Assembly (NCBI GenBank): GCA_963702535.1
Contig: CAVPDG010000031.1
Span: 66,520-130,519, forward strand
DNA: 64,000 bases
Direction of reading: 5' to 3'
Source: CAVPDG01 sp963702535
Lineage (GTDB): Bacteria > Chloroflexota > Anaerolineae > Anaerolineales > UBA4823
Shown: positions 19,112 to 28,739 of the stretch, in pieces
How positions within the stretch are numbered: the first letter of the stretch is position 1
Layout: every line of letters begins with the position of its first letter
The notes under the pieces: model-generated
The model's input: the letters and a program-made list of their open reading frames with translations, nothing else
Databases searched by the model: none
What the model was told of the DNA's origin: nothing
Made by a program: the position numbers and the translations under genes

Positions 19112-20102
19112 ATGAGGAACCATGCTGCAATCCAATTCCCCCTATCCTGCCTCTGCCTGGCATGGCTCGCCCTGCTTGCGGTAGCCTGCCAGCCGGCGCC
19201 AACATCCTCTCATGGTACGCCTACGGAGAAACACGGGATGACAGAAGAAACCCCGGCGGTCAGCCCAACCCCTCCCGCCGCGGCGGGTATCCCCAACCCG
19301 GCATCCGTCAATTGCCTCGAGCACGGCGGGGTGCTCGAGATCCGTAAAGACGCCTCCGGCGCTGAGTACGGCGTGTGCGTCTTCCCGGACGGCAGCGAGT
19401 GCGAGGAGTGGGCGTTCTTGCGCGGCGAGTGCCAGCCGGCGAGCCAAAGCGCTTCAGCGGTGACGGTGGAGCCCGCCGCGACACCCGACCTCGCGGCTTA
19501 CGCCTTCCCGGCGCTGATCGACCCGGCGGGCAAAGTACCTGTTCTACCTGCACGGCAAGATCATCGAAGACCAGGGCTTGCCGGCGGTGAGCCCGGATTA
19601 CGGGGAGTACCAGTACGCGGCGATCTTGCAGGCGCTCAGCGGGCGTGGCTTTCACGTCATCAGCGAGAGGCGCCCCAAGGATACCGACCCGCTCAAGTAC
19701 GCGGGACACGTGGTGGAGCAGGTCAACGCCTTGCTGGCAGCCGGGGTCCCGGCGCAGAACATCACGGTGGTGGGGGCGTCCAAGGGCGGCGGCATCGCCA
19801 TCTTTGTCTCGAGCTTGCTCAAGAACGAGAAGGTCAATTTCGTGCCCATGGCGATCTGCCACCCGGACACCGTCGCGCAGCTCGTGGCAGATCAGGTGGT
19901 GTTGTCCGGTAACGTGCTCTCGATCTACGACGCGGTCGACGAGAACGCCGGCTCCTGCTCCGAGCTCTTCTCGGCTTCAGAAGGCAAGGGGTTGGGCAGG
20001 CATGCCGAGATCGTGTTGCAGCTCGGCTTGGGGCATGGCATCCTCTACCAGCCCCTGGATGAATGGATCAAGCCGGTGGTGGAGTGGGCGGGAGGGAAGT
20101 AA
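19112..20102 (+). CDS. DUF333 - alpha/beta-hydrolase fusion lipoprotein, one frameshift
   Basis: A signal peptide with lipobox LLAVAC (Cys about residue 26) is followed by a proline/threonine-rich linker and a DUF333 domain (NPASVNCLEHGGVLEIRKDA, YGVCVFPDGSECEEWAF) with paired cysteines. The C-terminal part, after a frame change near nt 19535, is an alpha/beta hydrolase: LFYLHGKIIEDQG, nucleophile elbow GASKGGG, and a late histidine in GLGHGILYQP. The order suggests a lipid-anchored outer-face hydrolase with a small disulfide domain. DUF333 occurs in proteins annotated as putative haemolysins, with unknown function. Substrate unknown. Confidence 0.75.
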
Positions 20103-20135
20103 ACCGGCGTTTTGAATCCTCCAATTCGAGGGTAA

Positions 20136-20170
20136 AATCTCACTCATCTCGGTAGTCGTGGAGTGAGATT
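20136..20170 (+). promoter_or_regulatory. Perfect hairpin covering the ribosome-binding region
   Basis: AATCTCACTC at 20136-20145 pairs exactly with GAGTGAGATT at 20161-20170; the loop is 15 nt. The right arm ends one base before the ATG at 20172 and contains the only SD-like purines, so folding would hide the translation start. Confidence 0.5.
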
Positions 20171-20171
20171 C

Positions 20172-21189
20172 ATGAGCACTGCCTTCGAAAAGTTCGCCCC
20201 AACCATCCTCAAAGTCTATCATCGTGACAAAGAAGCCTTCTGGGCGGCAGTTATGGCGCCGTTCCTGGAGAACAACGTCTCGCTCCTGGATTGGTGGCAA
20301 AACCTGCGCGTCGACTTCGGTTTGCTGTCTGCCTTCCGCGGGCTGGACGGCGCGGCGCGGCGCATCTTGAGCGACTTCAGCGCCCCTCTCGGCTTCGATG
20401 TTTCCGGTTGGGAGAGCAACCGCAGCCAGTATCTCAAAGACGCTTATCCGATCTTCGCTTTCTTAGCCGTTTGGATGGACGAGAATGGGCTGGATGAGCT
20501 GCTGGCGCGCTTCGCGGATATCCTGAGAGCCGGTGTGTTTGCTGTGGCTGGTTACGGCATTCTGGATGCGAATGTCGATAAGAGCACGCCTTCGCCGGTG
20601 GAGATCCTTACCGCCCAGGCGATGATTGCCGAGTACGAAGACCTTGCCCTGGAGATTTTCGGCGTCACACCGATGAACCTGGCCATCCTGCACAAGATGC
20701 GCCGCTTGTTCCTGTATGCCGAGATCAAAGAGAAATTCTGGCGCGGCAAAGCCAGCCCCTATAGCCGGGAGCAACCCGAGCAGTTAGGCGCCAAGGGCGC
20801 CAACGCCGTGACGCCTTTTATGCTCTGCCTGGAGCGCCTGGGCAGGGCAAGCCTGATCGATGATTATTGGGAAGTATTCCTGCAGTTTGGCGCAGCCATC
20901 CAGATGATCGATGACTGGCAAGACCTGGAAGGCGACCTGGCTGCCGGGCATTATTCTTACGTGACCCTGGGGTATCCTGGGCTGCCGGAGCTGCGCAATC
21001 CTGAGGAAACCGCCAGGCTGCTGCGCACAGATAAGCAGCGCATAGGCGAGACCTACGCGATCTCCCGGCGCATGATCCGGCGCTCGCGAGATCACCCAAA
21101 AGCTTGGCGATGCCTACATCGGTCGCTTTGTGGACGTGACCGAGCTGCGCATGGAGAACTATTTCTGCAAAGAGCTGAAGGTGGGTTAG
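20172..21189 (+). CDS. Class 1 isoprenoid-synthase-like enzyme, one frameshift
   Basis: About 339 mostly helical residues. A segment AAIQMIDDWQDLEGDLAAGH near residue 240 looks like the second Asp-rich motif (DDxxD) of trans-isoprenyl diphosphate synthases; the first Asp-rich motif is not clear, so a terpene-synthase-like or degenerate role is possible. The frame slips near nt 21095, after which KLGDAYIGRFVDVTELRMEN leads to the TAG at 21187-21189. ATG at 20172 is used; an in-frame GTG is at 20163. It lies 69 bp after the hydrolase gene, behind a hairpin over its ribosome-binding region. Product unknown. Confidence 0.6.
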
Positions 21190-21316
21190 GGATATGCATG
21201 CCTCGCAGTTGCGCCACTCCACCAACCGCCAACCGGGAAGCCTATCCTGCCTGCAACCCAATCCCGTTACGTTCCAGGAAGGGCATGAGCTGCCTGGAGT
21301 TCAGACAAAATACGTG

Positions 21317-21535
21317 TCAGTTTTCCGGGCAGAAAGCCTGTGAGGCGTTTGTTATGCACTCAAAGTAACGCTCCTTCACCGTGCCTTCGAAAATGATCTT
21401 TCCATCCACGACGACATCGAGAACCTCATCGATTGTGTCTATGAGCACATCGCCCTGGTAGACATTCACCGTGTAGATCACATCATTGCCCTCTGAGACT
21501 GGATCGATTAGCTCAATCCGAAGGTGCTTGGGCAT
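21317..21535 (-). CDS. Small conserved-looking hypothetical protein
   Basis: A 72-residue acidic protein, strands predominating (RIELIDPVSEGNDVIYTVNV, DEVLDVVVDGKIIFEGTVKE). Its ATG overlaps the TAA of the small gene upstream (TAATG), so translation is probably coupled. No family recognised; AT content is higher than in the surroundings. Confidence 0.5.
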   Translation of the reverse strand: MPKHLRIELIDPVSEGNDVIYTVNVYQGDVLIDTIDEVLDVVVDGKIIFEGTVKERYFECITNASQAFCPEN

Positions 21536-21818
21536 TAGATCGTCTGATACTCGCGAATAGCTGCAGGGCTATCATACCGGTGAGAACCCTCGACAATAAC
21601 GCACTTGGAGATGAGTTTCATAAAGCCATCCACGTCTGTCAAGCGTCTAGCTTCCTGAACGACTGTGACAGGGTCGGCAGGCTGCTTTGAAATAGATCCA
21701 GGATAACTGGGAATAAGCTGGCGAAGAATAGTAACGGACCCAGCTGAAATGGCGATGCAGGACTGCGTCGACTTGGCTTGGGGTATTTACAGATAGAGAA
21801 GGGCTGATCAGGTGACAT
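21535..21818 (-). CDS. Small hypothetical protein coupled to the next gene, one frameshift
   Basis: The ATG at 21818 begins MSPDQPFSICKYPKPSRR. After one indel near nt 21765 the frame continues as SAGSVTILRQLIPSYPGS and ends RYDSPAAIREYQTI at a TAA that overlaps the next ATG. About 94 residues in all. The composition looks like real protein and the TAATG coupling supports both genes. No function recognised. Confidence 0.4.
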
Positions 21819-22078
21819 TTCAATTCTTTGATGCTGAATGTTACAGAATAGCGGCTAATCGCTGCAATCCCGAAAGGAATGATTCCTGCCCCGATCCGTC
21901 GAGTATTGAACTAGTGTGTGAATGGATGGATTGCTCCTCCTCTTAATTGCAAAACCGCCGGATGACTCAACGGTCTACAGTGAGCGAAGAAGCATTGATG
22001 AAGCGTTACACGGAGAATGGACCGTCCCAAGTGCGCAGCTGTATTAAGCAGTTACGTTGCCCTCGCTGCAGCGGCAGA

Positions 22079-23511
22079 CTAATCCAGCAACCCGGCGGCG
22101 CTAAGGAGCGATACCAGCAGCCCAACCGCCAGCAGCGCCAGGTAGGTATCGCTGAGCTGGTTGACGGGGAAGTAGCGCGCCGGGTCGAAATCGATCACCG
22201 GAAATAAGGGCGCCACGTTTTTCACGCTCCAGATGCGCACGTTGGTCAAAAGCTCGTAGGCGCCCAGGGCAAGCAAGAGCAGCATGGCGATCAGGCGCAC
22301 CCAATTGGGGCGGTTCTTATCCAGCCAGCGCTGGAACATGGCGCAGGCGATGATCAATAGAAAGACGAAGGCAAGCCCCAGGATGCGGGCTGCCACCCGC
22401 TCGCCCGTCAGGGGTGGGAAAGGCAAGAAGCCCCGCAGGGCGCCGTAAACCCGGTCCAGCGAGAGCAGCGCCAGCCCCAGGCAAGGGACTAACAGCGCCT
22501 GGAAGGGGTATGCGGCTTCGCGGTCGGTCAGCGGTCGCACTACGCCGAAATACAGGATGAACACAGCGGCGATAAGCCCGACAAAGAGGGTCAATTCCCA
22601 GGTTCCGGTGGGTTTGATCAGCCCGCCGCCCAGGGTGATATCGTTCGGGCGTCTGCAGCCGGGTCAGGTACTGCCAGATGGCTTCGATGTTGCGGGTAGC
22701 CGGAGATGAAATCGCTATCCACTTTGCCCACCATAAGCGCGGCGGGTAGCAGGCGCCAGGCGGATAGCAGCAGCGCAAAGCCGCCCGCCGCCATGATCCA
22801 CGCAATACGGCGCGGGATGCTCAGCGCCAAAAAACCCAGGAAGAAGAGCAGGTAGACGAACGGGTGGTAGGCGCCCTGCAGCAGCATGAAGGACGCCAGG
22901 AACGCCGTCTTTGCCACCCAGCGCCAGCCTGCCTGACCCTCCAGCAGGTCGAAAACGAGCACGGCAAAGGCTGCGTACAGGAAATAACCCGCCCAACTGG
23001 CGTGACCCACGCTGGCGTGCGCCAGGATGTGCCCATTGAAGGAAAAGAGCGCAAACAGGATGGTGAATGCCAGCAAGGAAAGCTGAAAGCGACGGCGCAG
23101 CAGCAGCAAAGCCCAGAAGCCCAGCGCATACATCAGGATAAATTGAAATGTGACGAAGCGACCGGCATCCAGCCAGGGCAGAAGGAAGATTTGCGGCGAG
23201 AGGATCTGGTCGGGGCTCGAGAAAAAGCGCAAGGTGACACCGTCCTCGACGGCGGGCGCGGATAGATGCAGGGGGATTTCCCAGCGCAGGATCGCCGAGC
23301 GCAAAAAAGCCAGGCGCGGACCATAAATGAGCGCCCAATCGTGGAAGTCCAGCGGACCCCTGCCCCAATTCAGGAATCGCCCCCACAGGTAGGCGCCGCC
23401 GGTGAAGAGCGCAGCCAGCCACAGGCGCTGCAGCCAGGCGTATTTCGGCGCTGGATGGCCGGCGACCAGCTCGGTCAGCGCTTTGCCATCCAGGTGTTGC
23501 GCTTCCGGCAT
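22079..23511 (-). CDS. Polytopic membrane protein, glycosyltransferase-C-like, frameshifts
   Basis: About 475 residues with ten or more hydrophobic helices. The layout (first loop with RSAILRWEIPLHLSAP and SSPDQILSPQIFLLPWLDAG, then many helices such as LMYALGFWALLLLRRRF and GYFLYAAFAVLVFDLLEG) resembles GT-C/YfhO-type membrane glycosyltransferase relatives, but I see no catalytic signature good enough to name. Frame changes occur near nt 22690 and 22610. The ATG at 23511 overlaps the TGA of the upstream gene (TGATG), so the two are coupled. Confidence 0.65.
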
Positions 23512-24265
23512 CAATTTTCGCCTTCTTCCAGGCTGATCCGGCTGGTGGCTTGATCGCCGGCGCTGAGCAGGTCCAGGATCATCAGCTTCTGCCAGATCTT
23601 GCGCGAGATGCCGTTGGTGAGCCCCTCGATATCGGAGACGGCATCCACCAGCACGGCGTCCTCGGAGTTTTGCGCGTAAAAACCGGCGATGATGCCCGTG
23701 AACGAGAGCAGCTCGGTGCAGTAATCCAGGTAGCGGCTGAGCTCGAAGGGCGTCATGTCCAGCCGGGGCGTCGAAGGCGCCAGCTCGCCTCTCCCCAGGA
23801 TGCGCTCCGGATCCTTGTGCAACTGGTGCATGTCGATGATATGGGCGAAGACGCGCAGCTTGTGCAGCGAGCTGAGCACCCTGCGGCGCTTGATCGCGCG
23901 TCTCTGCGCTGACCAGGAAGAAGATGCCCGCCCCGATCAGGATCAGGTCGTTGATCCCCGCTTCCAGCAGCGGGATGAAATTCTCAAAGCGCAGGATTTC
24001 CCTGAGATCCTGCATGCTCACGATGCTGCGCAGCGTCTAGGCAAGGCGCGGCGATGAGCAGCACCACCAGGAGCGCCACGCCAATGCGCAGGGGCAGGAT
24101 CGGGCGGGCGATCCAGCGCGCATCCTCCTGGGCGTTCTTGCCGAAGGTGAGCAGTTGCATGCTCACCTGGTACAGCCCGGATTGCGGGAAGCGCTCCTGG
24201 ATGCGGCGCGACAGGAGCTCCAGGGAGGAGATCATCTTGTCCGGGTCGATAACGGTGTAAGACAT
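23511..24265 (-). CDS. Two-helix membrane protein of unknown function, frameshifts
   Basis: About 250 residues. The N-terminus SYTVIDPDKMISSLELLSRR is soluble, two membrane helices follow (LRIGVALLVVLLIAA and INDLILIGAGIFFLVSAET), and the C-terminal half is a helical domain (SSLHKLRVFAHIIDMHQLHK, PFELSRYLDYCTELLSF, NGISRKIWQKLMILDLL). Frame slips near 24040 and 23895. Translationally coupled to the polytopic gene downstream by a TGATG overlap. I do not know the function; the C-terminal domain looks like a cytoplasmic signalling or scaffold module. Confidence 0.6.
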
Positions 24266-24374
24266 ATGGGTTGCCCTCGCTGGCTTGCGCTTTGATCTGG
24301 CTCTTATTCTATCTTAGATATTCCCCGCCTGCCACAAGCTCGACCATCTCGATAGCCGGTCAACCTTCAAATGC

Positions 24375-24403
24375 TTGACAATGCATCTGTCCTTAAGTAC
24401 AAT
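24375..24403 (+). promoter_or_regulatory. Consensus-like promoter of the toxin-antitoxin pair
   Basis: A perfect TTGACA at 24375-24380 and TACAAT at 24398-24403 with a 17-bp spacer. GTACA (24397-24401) and TGTAC (24419-24423) form a short inverted repeat over the -10 box and start point, a possible antitoxin autoregulation site. Confidence 0.8.
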
Positions 24404-24426
24404 TTTATCGAGGATATCTGTACAAG

Positions 24427-24708
24427 ATGAACGAAACGATTTCACTTTCTGAAGCGCGTAGGAATCTGCCAGAGCTGGCAGATCGGGTCAACGCTGGTCA
24501 TACCTGTATCTTGTCTCGCCGGGGGCGAGAGCTGGCTGTCTTGATCGGGATCGACGAGTACCACCGCTTGAAAGCCATCGAGCAGCAGCAGCGGCAGAGG
24601 GATTTCGATCTCCTCCTGGCGCCTCCCGAACCCGGCGCTATGCTCGAGGAAGAAGCGCGTGAGCTGGCGGTTCAGATCGTCCGCGAGCAGCGCGCTCGCT
24701 ACCGCTGA
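24427..24708 (+). CDS. Phd/YefM-family antitoxin
   Basis: A 93-residue antitoxin. The N-terminus NETISLSEARRNLPELADRV is the Phd/YefM DNA-binding fold, followed by HTCILSRRGRELAVLIGIDEYHRL. The C-terminal tail is charged and probably wraps the toxin. The frame is intact. The PIN toxin starts 9 bp downstream. A strong promoter with a short inverted repeat is placed for autoregulation. Confidence 0.9.
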   Translation: MNETISLSEARRNLPELADRVNAGHTCILSRRGRELAVLIGIDEYHRLKAIEQQQRQRDFDLLLAPPEPGAMLEEEARELAVQIVREQRARYR

Positions 24709-24716
24709 CCCTGGTC

Positions 24717-25134
24717 ATGAGAGCTGTCCTGGATACGAGTGTGTTTATCTCCCTGCTGCTCTCCCCGCGGCTCAGGCGCCTGGCTGATGGCGCTGTGGTA
24801 CGAAAAAAGGTATGAGTTGGTGATCTCACCTGCCATCTTTAGTGAGTTCGTTGATGTGTTGGGGCGCGCGGAGGTGGAGGGGAAGATCGATCCCCAACGC
24901 AAGCTGGCTCTGTTCCGCCGTTTACGCCAGGACGCGCTCTGGACCAGCGGCGCGCCTCTGGCGCACGGTATGCTGGTGGATGCAGCGGATGATTTCTTGC
25001 TGGACGCAGCGCTGGAGGCGAATGCTGAGTTCATCGTGACCTGGGATTTTGCCCTGCTCAATCAGAAATCCTGCCAGGGCGTGCAGATCATTTCTCCAGA
25101 CCAATTTACCTCGCTGGTGGTGCGCTTAAGGTAG
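24717..25134 (+). CDS. PIN-domain toxin, one frameshift
   Basis: About 139 residues of the PIN fold: MRAVLDTSVFISLLLSP carries the first catalytic aspartate, ISPAIFSEFVDVLGRAEVEG the middle acidic residue, and VDAADDFLLDAALEANAEFI plus VTWDFALLN the last Mg-binding aspartates. The frame slips near nt 24770, within the first turn after strand 1, so the start must be the ATG at 24717. As a VapC-like endoribonuclease it should cut RNA when the antitoxin is lost. Neighbours do not suggest a mobile element. Confidence 0.85.
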
Positions 25135-25181
25135 CGGCGAACCCCCACAGGTCGTTCGCCAACCTTCAAGGAGAAGAGTTT

Positions 25182-25823
25182 ATGACAAAAGAGAAAGAAA
25201 CAAACGGAGGGGGGATTCTGGTTCCCGGTCTATCCCAGCCGGCGCAGCGGGCGCTCAAAGCCGCCGGCTATACCCGCCTGGAGCAGTTGGCAGGCGTCAG
25301 CGAAGCGGATTTGTTGGCGCTGCACGGCGTGGGTCCCAAAGCGATCGCCGCGCTGCGCCAGGCATTGGCTGCGCAGGGATTGGCGCTCGCCGAGCCGGTC
25401 TACGACAGCCCGCGCGACTGGGTGGGCAGCCACATCCGCGACTACGTGGCGAGCGACGGAGCGCAGGGTCACGAATGGCGCGGCTACCCGACCCTGCTGC
25501 TGACCACGCGCGGCCGCAAGAGCGGCAAGCTGCGCCGCACGGCGCTGATCTACGGTCGCGACGGGGAGAACTACCTGCTGGTGGCATCCTACGGCGGCGC
25601 AGCGAAGCACCCTTACTGGTACCTGAACCTGGTCGAGAACCCGCTGGTCGAGATCCAGGTGAAGGAAAAGAAGATGAAAGCCTGGGCGCGCACCGCCACG
25701 CCGGAAGAAAAGCAGCGCCTGTGGCCGTGATGAGCCAGCATCTTCCCGACTTATGATGAGTACATCGTCAAGGCGCGTGAAGCCGGGCGGGAGATCCCGC
25801 TGGTGATCCTGGAGCCGAGGTAG
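25182..25823 (+). CDS. HhH - deazaflavin(F420)-dependent nitroreductase-family fusion, one frameshift
   Basis: Residues about 12-65 form a helix-hairpin-helix-like module (LSQPAQRALKAAGYTRLEQL, LLALHGVGPKAIAALRQAL). It is followed by a Ddn-type deazaflavin-dependent oxidoreductase domain: TLLLTTRGRKSGKLRRTALI is the cofactor-contacting beta segment and YLLVASYGGAAKHPYWYLNL the next. The frame slips near 25735, and the usual C-terminus TYDEYIVKAREAGREIPLVI follows to the TAG at 25821-25823. The family reduces quinones or other substrates with F420H2. A strong SD (AAGGAGAAG) precedes the ATG. The N-terminal HhH is unusual. Confidence 0.8.
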
Positions 25824-25870
25824 GCGGGTCCATTGAACACCGGGGAAGCACGCGAGCTCGGGGAGCGGGG

Positions 25871-27018
25871 ATGAGCCGCCGCCTGCAATTCGTGCCGTAT
25901 ACTCCCCAGACGGTCTTGAACAAGGGCAAGCGCGCCGACCACTGGTTCTGGTCGCGCTACAGCGCCTATCCCTACCTGGGCTGCCAGCACGGCTGCGAGT
26001 TCTGCTACTGCCGCGAGCAGAAGTATTCCCCCTACGCCGATCCCGGATGATTTTGCCTATATGATCAAGGTCAAGCAGAACGCCCCCGAGCTGCTGCGCC
26101 GCGCCCTGAGCCGCTGCCGGGTGGACATGGTCTTCACCGGCGATTACCAGCCCGCCGAGCGCAAGTTTGGCGTCTCACGGCGCATGCTGGAGGTGTGCCG
26201 CGACCTGGGCTTCCCGGTCTTCGTGCTGGAGCGCTCTCCGCTGGTGCTGCGTGACCTGGAGCTCATCCAGGAGATCGACCGCAAAGCCCCCTCGGTGGTG
26301 GCTTTTAGCCTGATCAGCGCCCCGGGCTCGCCCGCTTACGCGCGGGTGCGCCAGATGGAGCGCCTGGCGCCGCCGCCCGAGAAGCGCCTGCAAGCCATGC
26401 AGGCTATTGCAAAAGCCGGTATCCAGACCGGCATCTGTTTCATGCCCATCCTGCCCGGCGTTTGCGACGAGTGATGCCAACCTGGAAGCGGTGATCCGCT
26501 CCACCGCAGAGCACGGCGGAACGTTCGTCCTGGCGAGCAGCCTGACCCTCTCCGACCAGCAGAAGAGCTACTTCTTCCGGGTGCTGCAGCAGCATGCTCC
26601 TGACCTTCTCGACCTCTACCAGCGACATTACCCGGCGGGCAGTTATGCCCCGGCGTCTTATGACTGGCGGCAGATCGCCATTCGAATCCGTGAGCTGTGT
26701 GAGAAGTACGGCATCCGCGACCGAATGAGGCGCCCGGTGATCCCCGGCGATAAGCTCGCCGTCAACAAGCGCATCGTCGAGCGCCTGGCGGACCAGGCGT
26801 ACACGCTGGAGCTGGAAGCCGCATCGCAATCGCAAATCTGGGCTTATCGCAAAGCCGCCTGGGCGGTGGAAGACCTGGAGCAAGATATCCGGCTGATCTA
26901 CAAGAGCATGGGGCTGAAGGGCTTGCAGTCCATCCCGAACGTCGGGTCAGGGCTTGCAGGAACGATCGGAAAATGGCTTGCCGGGCAGGAAGGAACAGGC
27001 GAGCTTCCAATTAGGTAA
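25871..27018 (+). CDS. Radical SAM protein with C-terminal helix-hairpin-helix, frameshifts
   Basis: The N-terminal domain has the CxxxCxxC cluster motif GCQHGCEFCYCREQ near residue 36, so a [4Fe-4S]/SAM radical enzyme of the SPL/Rv2578c-like group is likely. After the barrel (VFTGDYQPAERKFGVSRRML, GICFMPILPG) a C-terminal region reads QIWAYRKAAWAVEDLEQDIR then KGLQSIPNVGSGLAGTIGKW, which is like the helix-hairpin-helix of family X DNA polymerases. Frame slips near 26045 and 26465. ATG at 25871. This architecture suggests action on nucleic acid, but the substrate is unknown. It follows the HhH-oxidoreductase gene by 47 bp. Confidence 0.8.
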
Positions 27019-27074
27019 TATAATGGATAGGGGATGGTGGGGATAGTTAAATCTGGGATTCCGGAGGTTGTTCT

Positions 27075-28739
27075 ATGAGCTCGCAAGACGAAAAAACGCC
27101 TTCCAAGAGGTATGAAACGGCTTTGGGTGTGGGGGTATTGATCACAGGCATCTTCCTGGTCTTGATTTTCCAGAACACTACGTTCCAGGATTACGGTGTG
27201 CGCTTCGGCTTTATCCTGATCTCTTTTGGCACCGGCTTGATCATCTGGGGGCTTTATACATTGATTGCGCATTCCGATTTCATTGGGTTTGTCGCTTTTA
27301 TGAAAAAAGAGAATATGACGGCGATCTTCAAGGATAAAGAGCGCGGCAAGGCATTGATCACCCGGAGCATCCGCGAGTGGGCGGAAAACCCCGCAGGCAG
27401 ACACCATCCGGCTGAAGGGCGTGACCCTCAATATCGCCTTCAGCAATACCGGGATCATGACCGAGTATGTATCCAATAATAAGATCATCAATAAAGAAGT
27501 AAAAGAGATCCGGGTGTTACTGCTCAATCCGTATTCGATGAACGCCATCACCCGCTCCATCCAGGAAAGCCGCCCGCTCAAGCCCGAATCCAATCCAACG
27601 GAAGATATCTGCAAGCATACCCTGGCGCAGCATAAACAAGAGATCCTTTACCGGGATTTCGAGCGCACCATCTCCAATATCAAAGACCTGATCCAGAACT
27701 CCAGCACTTATAAAGTCAACCTGCAATGCCATATCTACAGCTCGGCATCGCCCAACTTCCTGCTGATCAACGGCAAGCGGGCGATCAGCGAGAACCTGAT
27801 CCTGGGGCGCAGGAAAGATGAGCCTAAGGGAAAATTGTACGGCATCCTGCCGCACCTGGTGTATGGCAACGGCAAGATCAAGGAAAGCCTCGAAGTCCAT
27901 TTCGACTACTTGTGGGATTATGATTCGGTCGCCCTCGAAGATTTTCACGAAGAAGTCGAGGAGAAGTACTACGAGATCAACCGCCTGTTCTTGCTCTACA
28001 ACCTGCAAAAAGAGATCTGGGAGGCGCAGTGGAAGAAAAAGGGCAGGTCGCGGGACAGCGAGTTCGACATCCTCTACCAGGATTACAAAGAGCTCTATCC
28101 CGGACGCATCCCCCGGCAGGATCCTCGACCTGGGATGCGGAGACGGCGGCGGCGGGTCGCTGGAAATCCTCAAAGAGCATCCCAACACGGTGTTCGATTA
28201 TGTGGACATCAGCCCAACCGCGATCGGGTACTTGCAGGAGAAAATCACAGAGCTGGAGCAAAGGAACCGTATTCATTATCAGTGTACACTGAACGCCTGC
28301 GATATGCTCACCTATCTCAACCGCTGCGATCCGGCGCAATATTCGCTGGTTTACGCCAATTTTTCGATCATTTACATGACGAAAATCAAAGCCATCGAAA
28401 TCTATCGCAAAGTCTTCGCCGCCTTGCAGAGCGGGGGTGTCTTTTTGCTCAGCCTTTGGACCACGAACTACTTCAACATGCCGGTCGGCGAGCATGGTGA
28501 AAAGGGAAAAAGACCGCCGCACACCTTCGTGCGCGTCCCGATGACGGAAGATCTGCGAGTATTGAACAGCGGTCCTCGCCTGCGCATCGGCGAGATCCGC
28601 AGGTTTTACCAGGATATGGACGAGCTGATGGAAGAGTTCCGCAGCGCAGACGAAGATAAGGTCGATGGATTTCGAGAATATCGCCTACCGTTATTATGAA
28701 AACGGTGCGGTCTTGCGCGTGTGGGTCAAAAAGAAATGA
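27075..28739 (+). CDS. Membrane protein with a C-terminal SAM methyltransferase domain, frameshifts
   Basis: About 555 residues. Two N-terminal membrane helices (GVGVLITGIFLVLIF and FGFILISFGTGLIIWGLYTL) precede a roughly 230-residue middle domain (EIRVLLLNPYSMNAITRSIQ, LQCHIYSSASPNFLLINGKR) that resembles the DUF5919/PLD-like effector-style fold in its strand order. The C-terminus is a Rossmann methyltransferase with ILDLGCGDGGGGSLEIL and FDYVDISPTAIGYLQEKI. Frame slips near 27395, 28120 and 28670. The TGA at 28737-28739 overlaps the ATG of the next gene (ATGA), so this gene and the DUF89 gene are coupled. Substrate unknown. Confidence 0.7.

Noticed and set aside
21947..22207. Plus-strand frame with a CPRC zinc-ribbon-like segment
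   Set aside because: Its second half is exactly antisense to the end of the minus-strand membrane gene, it has no SD and only one CxxC; considered chance, though the first 40 codons are mildly protein-like.
22618..24021. Single minus-strand frame joining two membrane genes
   Set aside because: The stretch 23512-23900 in this frame is not protein-like and a TGATG junction at 23511 in the correct frames shows two coupled genes.
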